6,715 bases of DNA, from NCBI GenBank assembly GCA_018700535.1, contig JABITQ010000092.1:1-6715 (forward strand), in the 5' to 3' direction. Below are positions 1 to 5,002 of this stretch, one piece after another. Under the pieces are notes generated by a model that was not told the DNA's origin, did no database searches, and saw only the letters and a list, made by a program, of their open reading frames with translations. The translations under genes and the position numbers were made by a program. Positions within the stretch are counted from its first letter, which is position 1, and every line of letters begins with the position of its first letter. This DNA comes from Candidatus Uhrbacteria bacterium (GTDB lineage Bacteria > Patescibacteriota > Patescibacteriia > UBA9934 > GWF2-40-263).

Positions 1-63
1 AGCTCTCGCCGCGCGCGAGATACCTCTCCAGATTTGATTGAGCTGTTGAGCAAACTGATTCAC
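1..63 (-). CDS. Possible 5' end of an unidentified gene running off the left edge
   Basis: Only 21 codons are visible, beginning MNQFAQQLNQIWRG and continuing ISRAARA to the window edge. The GTG at 61-63 is preceded by GGAG (complement of 70-73) at a six-base spacing. That is the best Shine-Dalgarno match I saw in the window. A candidate promoter lies further upstream at 108-136. The peptide is Gln/Arg/Ala rich and plausible as a protein start, but too short to assign a family. The reading frame one base over on the same strand is also open through 1-165 (with a possible TTG start at 136), so the frame choice rests on the ribosome site alone. It is separated from ndk by a terminator, so it would be a separate transcription unit. 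Confidence 0.3.
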   Translation of the reverse strand, partial: MNQFAQQLNQIWRGISRAARA

Positions 64-69
64 TTCTGT

Positions 70-73
70 CTCC
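70..73 (-). promoter_or_regulatory. Candidate ribosome binding site (GGAG) for the left-edge ORF
   Basis: CTCC on the plus strand reads GGAG on the minus strand, six bases before the GTG at 61-63. Most other genes here lack a clear Shine-Dalgarno site, so this one is informative and decides the proposed start. Confidence 0.35.
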
Positions 74-107
74 GTCTTTGTAACATGTGACTTTTTGGCA
101 CCTACCT

Positions 108-136
108 AAGCTATCAGGAGTTTTGGGGATCGTCAA
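108..136 (-). promoter_or_regulatory. Candidate sigma70-type promoter with a weak -10
   Basis: The minus strand reads TTGACG (131-136, five of six -35 consensus positions), a 17-base spacer, then TAGCTT (108-113, only three of six -10 positions). The implied start point near 101 would give a leader of about 38 bases containing the GGAG at 70-73. The poor -10 together with a tandem repeat directly upstream suggests an activator-dependent promoter; that is inference from arrangement only. Confidence 0.3.
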
Positions 137-156
137 TGTATCTAGAGTGTATCTAG
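135..156 (-). repeat. Tandem 11 bp direct repeat, candidate activator-binding site
   Basis: On the minus strand CTAGATACACT (146-156) is followed immediately by CTAGATACATT (135-145). Ten of eleven positions are identical and the copies sit exactly 11 bp apart, one helical turn. The second copy runs into the candidate -35 TTGACG, overlapping it by the last two bases. Response regulators of the OmpR/PhoB family are known to bind direct repeats with about this period next to weak promoters. No regulator gene is in the window, so the assignment is a hypothesis. The repeat itself is directly visible. Confidence 0.55.
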
Positions 157-162
157 TTATAT

Positions 163-199
163 AAACAAAAAATGAGCCGTTAAGCTCATTTTATTTTTT
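163..199. terminator. Bidirectional intrinsic terminator after ndk
   Basis: A 9 bp perfect stem is formed by 169-177 (AAAATGAGC) and 184-192 (GCTCATTTT) with a six-base loop, 178-183. On the minus strand the hairpin is followed by a T tract (TTTTTTGTTTATAT), starting 30 bases or less beyond the ndk stop, so it should end the ndk transcript. On the plus strand it is also followed by TTTTATTTTTTG, so it would work from the other side as well. No convincing plus-strand gene converges on it within the window. Confidence 0.85.
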
Positions 200-205
200 G
201 TGTTC

Positions 206-673
206 TTAAACCCCCTCTCCAAAAATATATCGGTCTGTGATCTTCTCGTAGTCAAAGATCTCTTCCTCTGTAAAGAAACGCTTGATCTCGTCTGCCGCTG
301 TCTCGGGAGCGTCCGATGCATGGATGAGGTTTGATGGGACGGTCATAGAGAAGTCTGCGCGGATTGTTCCTGCGTCAGCCTCACGTGGGTTTGTTGACCC
401 GACGATTTTGCGGACCTCAGCGATTGCGTCGTAGCCTTCAAAGACCATTCCGACCACTGGTGTCTGCATCATGAACTGCTTTAGACTTGCGAAGAAAGGC
501 TTGTCTGAAAGGTGTGAGTAGTGCTCCTCAAGCATCTCTTCTGAAAGACGAATGAGTTTCATCGCAACAATCTTGAGTCCTTTGCGCTCAAAACGTGTAA
601 CGATTTGTCCTAGCAAGTCACGCTGAAGCGCGTCTGGCTTTAGTAAAACGACTGTCTGCTGTTTGTCTGCCAT
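206..673 (-). CDS. ndk: Nucleoside diphosphate kinase
   Basis: Transfers the gamma phosphate from an NTP to an NDP through a phosphohistidine, balancing the (d)NTP pools in the cytoplasm. The 155-residue product shows the family signature throughout: VVLLKPDAL with the nucleotide-binding Lys12, GSTNPREADAGTIR at about 92-105, and the active-site segment NLIHASDAPE with catalytic His118. The usual NxxHGSD is NxxHASD here. I chose the ATG at 671-673 because it places Lys12 and His118 where they sit in typical Ndk proteins. A TTG at 698-700 would add nine unconserved residues and lies upstream of the start point predicted from the candidate promoter at 701-729. No good Shine-Dalgarno site precedes the ATG. 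The gene lies 44 bp after the MBL gene and ends just before a strong terminator, so it is the last gene of the block. Confidence 0.96.
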   Translation of the reverse strand: MADKQQTVVLLKPDALQRDLLGQIVTRFERKGLKIVAMKLIRLSEEMLEEHYSHLSDKPFFASLKQFMMQTPVVGMVFEGYDAIAEVRKIVGSTNPREADAGTIRADFSMTVPSNLIHASDAPETAADEIKRFFTEEEIFDYEKITDRYIFGEGV

Positions 674-700
674 ATAGATGTTGTAGTTAATTTCGGGCAA

Positions 701-729
701 AATATACCCCGAGGGACTTAATAGATCAA
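701..729 (-). promoter_or_regulatory. Candidate sigma70-type promoter for ndk
   Basis: The minus strand reads TTGATC (724-729, four of six -35 positions), a 17-base spacer, then TATATT (701-706, five of six -10 positions). The expected start point near 694 would leave a leader of about 20 bases before the ndk ATG at 673. The -35 lies within the last codons of the upstream MBL gene. This would let ndk be transcribed independently of the operon, with read-through still possible because no terminator separates them. Confidence 0.4.
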
Positions 730-1632
730 GGGGTGTGGGGTGAGTGTTGGCTCATCTCCTGTGGATGAAAGCAGGATATCTCCCTGCAAATCTGTGCGGA
801 ATATCTCAGCATCGATCGACTTGAGACGATCGACAACAATTGGATGCGGATGACCATGACGATTCTCGAATCCTGCAGAGACCACTGCATACTCTGGAGA
901 AATCTGCTCAAGAAGATTATTTGTTGTAGACGTGATCGATCCATGGTGACCAACTTTATAAACATCAACATCGCCAACACTTGATGCAAACCCTCGCTCC
1001 GCCTCTTCCTCGGCATCCCCCGTTAACAAGATGGTCGTTTCTCCATAGATCACCTTAAACGTCACAGACGTATTATTTCGATTCTCCGGAAAGATCCCGT
1101 CGAGCACAGTGAGCGGCCAAACGGTTTCAAATATAACGTCACCAAATTCGATCATGTCCCCTGCCTTCACAAGTCGCACTTCCACCCCCTCCAAATCTAA
1201 CGCCTCATCAAACGCATCTACCACCGGTGTAAACGCATCCGTCCCAGACGTAATAATCTCATTAACTTCATAACGATCAAGCAGCTCTACAAAACCTGTT
1301 ACGTGATCTGCGTCTGGATGTGTGACGACAATTGCGTCGAGCGTGCGATCCCACGGCGGAAGAATCGCGCCCAGCTTTGCGAGGATCGTGTTGTCCGGCC
1401 CGGCGTCGATCAAAATCTTTTTACCTTCGGGAGTAATAATCAACGTCGCATCCCCTTGCCCTACGTCGAGAAACCAAACCTGAAGTGTCTTTGAGTCGAG
1501 TCGTTCAATCGCGGCGCTGGATGTAATTGCGATAATGAACGCAACAACACTAACAACCAGCACAACACCAAACAACTCGAACCAACGCGCTCGAGGGTTA
1601 AGTGGCTTAACGCGTTTAATGCGTTTTGTCAT
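718..1632 (-). CDS. Membrane-anchored MBL-fold hydrolase, ComEC C-terminal domain equivalent
   Basis: This 304-residue protein matches the metallo-beta-lactamase domain that normally forms the C-terminus of ComEC/Rec2. Residues 1-16 are strongly basic (MTKRIKRVK...R). They are followed by one hydrophobic segment at about 18-40, predicted to place the N-terminus inside and the catalytic domain outside the membrane. Domain motifs in order are FLDVGQGDATLI (54-65), THPDADH (104-110, the ComEC-type HxDxDH metal site), NNTSVTF (186-192), LLTGDAE (202-208), VGHHGS (227-232) and HGHPHP (259-264). The ATG at 1630-1632 overlaps the end of the upstream channel gene by 17 bp and has no Shine-Dalgarno site, so translation is probably coupled. 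It likely acts on the incoming or non-transported DNA strand at the channel mouth. Alternatively it is an independent secreted-side phosphodiesterase, but the gene arrangement argues for a ComEC partner. Confidence 0.9.
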   Translation of the reverse strand: MTKRIKRVKPLNPRARWFELFGVVLVVSVVAFIIAITSSAAIERLDSKTLQVWFLDVGQGDATLIITPEGKKILIDAGPDNTILAKLGAILPPWDRTLDAIVVTHPDADHVTGFVELLDRYEVNEIITSGTDAFTPVVDAFDEALDLEGVEVRLVKAGDMIEFGDVIFETVWPLTVLDGIFPENRNNTSVTFKVIYGETTILLTGDAEEEAERGFASSVGDVDVYKVGHHGSITSTTNNLLEQISPEYAVVSAGFENRHGHPHPIVVDRLKSIDAEIFRTDLQGDILLSSTGDEPTLTPHPLIY

Positions 1633-3094
1633 AGTGGTTTTTGATAAAGAAAATTGTGATCATGCCAGCAACGATGACTGCGAGAATGTGACTATGAACT
1701 GGGTTTACTGTTGCGAATCGAATTGCTCCAAATGATGAAACAAGCCAGAGGATAACAGTTGAAAGACCCCAGGTTGGAATTGCGATCATCGTTCCAAACC
1801 CAATCGACACAAAGCTCACAGCAAGCGCAACAAGCCCTGTTGCCATTGAGTAAACAATGAGAGGTAGCACTAATAGATTTGTGATTGGTGCGATGAGTGA
1901 GATTTCACCGAAGTGCCAGAGGAGGATTGGGAGTGTGAGAAGGATTGCGGCGAGAGATCCTGCAAATGCTTCTCGGAGGCCGAGGGAGCTTGGGAGGAAT
2001 TTGAGTCTTTGCTCGAACGATCGAGTGAGTGTGATTACGGCTGTGGTTGCAACGAAAGAGAGCTGGAACCCGACGTCTGATGCGAGCAACAATGGATTGT
2101 GCAGAAGCATAAGAGCGGCGGCAAGTAGAAGTGCGTTTGTCATTGATGCCTTGCGGGCAATCCAAAACTCCATGAGTACAAGAGCCCCCATCACACCCGC
2201 GCGCACAACGGCTGGTGTGGCACCAGCAGTGATGATGTATGTAACGATTAATATCGCTGTGAGGATCAGTCCGCGTTTACGACCAAATCGTGTTGAGAGA
2301 ATCCAGGCGAGAAACACATGAGAGAAGAGCGAGATGTTGAATCCTGATGCTGCGAGGATGTGCGAGGTGCCTGTTGCTCGAAAGTTATCTTGCATGTCTT
2401 TGCTGAGCGAGGAGTTACCTCCGAAGAGCAGACCTGAGAGAAATGCTGCGTGCGGCTCTGGGATAATTTTTTCGAGACGATCAAGCATTGCGGTTTTAAT
2501 CGAAAGTACAGACCCGATGATTGAGAAAGATTCTGAGGGGCGAACGTCTATGGATTGTGGAAATGGGCAGATGGCGAAAACACCTTTAGTTGCTAGGTAT
2601 TTGTCATAAGCAAAACCATTAAACGGCTTGGGGTTCTCGAGAGAACAGCTAAAGACAAGTGTGTCTGCATGACGAACTTTTGGGTAGAGCGGGAGTCGTG
2701 CGAGCAGTTTTCCGTCGACGGAATCGTCTGCGACAACAAGATGATCAAGTGTCACTCGCTGATGATCAATACGTGTCTCAACCTCTGAAACAATCTCCCC
2801 CTCCACACGCGTCGCCGCCCCAACCTTATCTGCGACCGTGGTAACGATAGATGGAATCACTGCCTGCTGGATCCGAAAGACTCCAAAGAAGAATGCGGCG
2901 ATAAGGAATATTGCGAGGCGTTTTTCTTTGTCGGGAACAACGCAAGCGAATCCGAACGGAAGGAGGATTGCGAGGAGCCCGAGTGATGTCTCAAACAATG
3001 GAACATATGGACCGAGTGCAATCCCAAAACAAAACACCGCCAAAAAGATGGCGAGTGTTTTTGAGGGTGACTGTGCAATGCGTGTTAACGACAC
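1616..3094 (-). CDS. comEC: ComEC/Rec2 DNA-uptake channel, without the MBL domain
   Basis: Polytopic membrane protein of 492 residues expected to carry single-stranded DNA across the cytoplasmic membrane during natural transformation. Hydrophobic segments at about 13-75 precede a soluble OB-like region at about 97-178 (the DUF4131 area). The Competence domain runs from about 212 to 485. Recognisable stretches are AAFLSGLLFGG (216-226), GTSHILAASGFNIS (242-255), ATPAVVRAGVMGALVL (292-307) and NPLLLASDVGFQLSF (333-347), followed by several more membrane helices. Full-length ComEC usually continues into an MBL domain; here the frame stops and the MBL domain is encoded by the next gene with a 17 bp overlap. 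I take GTG (3092-3094) as the start. It overlaps the dehydrogenase gene by 10 bp and is preceded by the purine-rich GGGGTAGG. Codon choice changes in blocks along the gene. Confidence 0.93.
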   Translation of the reverse strand: MSLTRIAQSPSKTLAIFLAVFCFGIALGPYVPLFETSLGLLAILLPFGFACVVPDKEKRLAIFLIAAFFFGVFRIQQAVIPSIVTTVADKVGAATRVEGEIVSEVETRIDHQRVTLDHLVVADDSVDGKLLARLPLYPKVRHADTLVFSCSLENPKPFNGFAYDKYLATKGVFAICPFPQSIDVRPSESFSIIGSVLSIKTAMLDRLEKIIPEPHAAFLSGLLFGGNSSLSKDMQDNFRATGTSHILAASGFNISLFSHVFLAWILSTRFGRKRGLILTAILIVTYIITAGATPAVVRAGVMGALVLMEFWIARKASMTNALLLAAALMLLHNPLLLASDVGFQLSFVATTAVITLTRSFEQRLKFLPSSLGLREAFAGSLAAILLTLPILLWHFGEISLIAPITNLLVLPLIVYSMATGLVALAVSFVSIGFGTMIAIPTWGLSTVILWLVSSFGAIRFATVNPVHSHILAVIVAGMITIFFIKNHYDKTH

Positions 3095-4401
3095 ACACCT
3101 ACCCCGTGGTAAATAAACCCTAGTCGCTCAAGATTCTCATTAACAAGACAATTGCGACCGTCAAAAATTTGTGTGCCGATCATGCGCGCCTTGAGAGTGT
3201 CGAAAGATACGTTTAGAAATTCTGACCATTCAGTCAGCACAACAAGCGCTTCGGCTCCGGTAGCTGCATCAATAGCCGTTGGTGCAAACTCGACAGAATC
3301 TGGGAGGACACGCTTGGCGTTCTCGATAGCCTCTGGGTCATATGCACAAACCTCTGCACCGTGTGCCAACAGACGTTGAGCAATATCAATTGCTGCTGAC
3401 TCACGAATATCATCTGTGTTCGGCTTGAACGCTAATCCCCAAACCGCAACTCGCCTCCCCTTCAGTGGCCCTAACTGCTTTTTGATTCGATTAAAAAATA
3501 ATGTGCGCTGCTGATTGTTCACCTCGATAACCGAGCTCAACAATTTAAATCCATAGCCGTTGTTTCCAGCAATTTGCTCAAGCGCTGAGACGTCCTTTGG
3601 AAAACAAGATCCACCGTACCCGATACCCGCCTGTAAAAAGTGTGGCCCGATGCGTCGATCAAGCCCAATCCCTTCAGCGACATCACGCACATCCCCACCA
3701 ACACGATCGGCGAGGTTTGCAATCTCGTTGATGAACGAAATCTTTGTCGCAAGAAACGCATTTGCTGCGTACTTGATGAGCTCGGCGCTCTCAAGCCCAG
3801 TAAAGACGCGAGGTGCTTCGATCTTCTCATGCATGCGACTAATAGTCTGCGCAGCAATCTCATCTTCTGAACCAATTACAATTCTGTCTGGTTTTAAAAA
3901 GTCTGAAAGCGCAGAACCTTCACGCAAAAATTCTGGGAGTGAAATAATATTGATCAAGCTTGTTAAGTCTTTGCGACCAACAAGACTCATCGAGTCACGA
4001 ATCACCTTAAGGACTTTTCGATTTGTCCCAACGGGCACCGTGCTCTTCATTACAATGATCGCCTCGTGGTCAAGCATTGCTCCGATCTGCTCAGCAGCTG
4101 TCTCTACATAAGAAAGATCAGCCTCTCCGGTACCCTTTGAAGGAGTACCAACCGCAATCATGATGACATCCGCTCCACCGATCACACTGGCCAAATCTGT
4201 CGTAAACAAAATCTTTCCAGCCTCCTGAGCATCTTTAAGTGCTGCTTGCAGCCCAGGCTCAAAAAAGGGCACTTTCCCCATATCTAGGCTTACAACCTTG
4301 CTTTGATCAACATCAACACAAGCCACTTGATGACCAAGTGTCGCATAGCCCACCCCTGTTGTGAGGCCCACATATCCAGTTCCGATGATGACAAGATTCA
4401 T
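3085..4401 (-). CDS. UDP-glucose/GDP-mannose-type nucleotide-sugar 6-dehydrogenase
   Basis: A 438-residue cytoplasmic NAD-dependent enzyme that oxidises the C6 hydroxyl of a nucleotide sugar in two steps, most likely UDP-glucose to UDP-glucuronate for surface polysaccharide or glycan synthesis. The N-terminal Rossmann domain begins IIGTGYVG (5-12) with the ribose-binding acidic end VDVD (29-32). It continues through VGTPSKGTGEADLSYV (84-99) and KSTVPVGT (119-126). The catalytic domain shows LPEFLREG (155-162), ELIKYAANAFLA (207-218) and GYGGSCFPKD (261-270) with nucleophile Cys266. The UDP-binding domain has VWGLAFKPNTDDIRES (320-335). The first residue of the usual NPEFLREG is Leu155 here. 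Length is normal for the family. The exact sugar cannot be fixed from sequence alone: UDP-ManNAc or GDP-mannose dehydrogenases are related, but UDP-glucose fits best. The gene lies 39 bp after the Nudix gene and overlaps comEC by 10 bp, so it is probably co-transcribed. The ATG has no strong Shine-Dalgarno site. Confidence 0.92.
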   Translation of the reverse strand: MNLVIIGTGYVGLTTGVGYATLGHQVACVDVDQSKVVSLDMGKVPFFEPGLQAALKDAQEAGKILFTTDLASVIGGADVIMIAVGTPSKGTGEADLSYVETAAEQIGAMLDHEAIIVMKSTVPVGTNRKVLKVIRDSMSLVGRKDLTSLINIISLPEFLREGSALSDFLKPDRIVIGSEDEIAAQTISRMHEKIEAPRVFTGLESAELIKYAANAFLATKISFINEIANLADRVGGDVRDVAEGIGLDRRIGPHFLQAGIGYGGSCFPKDVSALEQIAGNNGYGFKLLSSVIEVNNQQRTLFFNRIKKQLGPLKGRRVAVWGLAFKPNTDDIRESAAIDIAQRLLAHGAEVCAYDPEAIENAKRVLPDSVEFAPTAIDAATGAEALVVLTEWSEFLNVSFDTLKARMIGTQIFDGRNCLVNENLERLGFIYHGVGVCR

Positions 4402-4440
4402 AGTTGTGAGAGCTTACCAAACAACCCAAAAACCGCAAAC

Positions 4441-5001
4441 CTAGCCAAAAATAAGTTTTTGTAATTTGTCACGCGCATCACTGTCGTACTTAGCACGCAA
4501 AAGCTCAAGCATGAGGTGATGATCGACATGACTCAGCTCTCCACTGCTCACCATTTCAATCAACCCATCGAGTGTCACCCACTTAATCTCAATCTTCTCC
4601 CCAGCATCCAAATTCATCTCCTGGATCTTTTTGCAGTCGCGGGCAATGTAGATAAAGATCTTCCAATCAATCTTACTATTAGGCTCAGTTACGTTGTGCA
4701 ACTCCCAACCATCACTCGCATACCCACTCTCCTCAAGCAACTCACGCTTCGCACCAACAAGTTCATCCTCACCTTTTTCGATACGCCCTCCAGGCAAACA
4801 CATAAACCTAGGCTTCGCAGGCTGCTCCTGGTCTTGAATCATAATCTTGTCCCCCACCGTCGCAATCACCTCCGCAGTATTCTGACGACGAAGACCTTCG
4901 AATGTATCTTTGGTTCCATCAAACATCTCTTGCTCCCACTGATACACATCAAAAATCACCCCTTCAAAAATCAACTTTGCTTGCTCTGGGATTTTGGCCA
5001 T
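4441..5001 (-). CDS. Nudix hydrolase (ADP-ribose/ADP-sugar pyrophosphatase-like)
   Basis: Cytoplasmic 186-residue Nudix enzyme, expected to cleave a nucleoside diphosphate linked to another moiety. The complete Nudix box lies at 72-94 and fits GX5EX7REUXEEXGU with G72, E78, R86-E87, E90-E91 and G93; Tyr94 takes the final hydrophobic position. The N-terminal strand region (about 10-50, including VIFDVYQWEQ) precedes PRFMCLPGG, as in ADP-ribose pyrophosphatase-like members. The C-terminal part, SKIDWKIFIYIARDCKK and then LDAGEKIEIKWV, resembles Nudix proteins I associate with candidate-phyla bacteria; the physiological substrate is unknown. I chose the ATG at 4999-5001, which follows the leuS stop by one base and gives a natural MAKIPEQ start. 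The TTG at 5013 would overlap leuS by 11 bp and add only four residues. Codons are markedly G/T-ending, like the adjoining end of leuS and unlike much of comEC. Confidence 0.93.
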   Translation of the reverse strand: MAKIPEQAKLIFEGVIFDVYQWEQEMFDGTKDTFEGLRRQNTAEVIATVGDKIMIQDQEQPAKPRFMCLPGGRIEKGEDELVGAKRELLEESGYASDGWELHNVTEPNSKIDWKIFIYIARDCKKIQEMNLDAGEKIEIKWVTLDGLIEMVSSGELSHVDHHLMLELLRAKYDSDARDKLQKLIFG

Positions 5002-5002
5002 A

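Noticed and set aside
4..20. GC-rich hairpin TCTCGC/GCGAGA with a five-base loop at the left edge
   Set aside because: Short stem, no T tract, and it probably lies inside the start of a coding region; CGCG-rich sequence pairs easily by chance.
1..90. Plus-strand frame open from the left edge to a TGA at 88-90
   Set aside because: The 29-residue peptide is Ser/Arg/Cys/Leu-rich and unlike a natural C-terminus, and no start is visible; the minus-strand reading with a ribosome site is better supported.
1857..2321. A 154-codon arginine-rich plus-strand open frame opposite comEC
   Set aside because: Its open state and Arg/Ala richness follow from the C-ending codons of comEC on the other strand; there is no ribosome site or motif.
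3560..4111. A 183-codon plus-strand open frame opposite the nucleotide-sugar dehydrogenase
   Set aside because: Shadow of a gene with all catalytic motifs intact; the antisense product is Ser/Arg/Ile-rich and unlike a known protein.
4402..4440. The 39 bp gap between the Nudix and dehydrogenase genes as a promoter or terminator
   Set aside because: No hairpin and no pair of hexamers at proper spacing could be found; GTGACA inside the Nudix end has no -10 partner.
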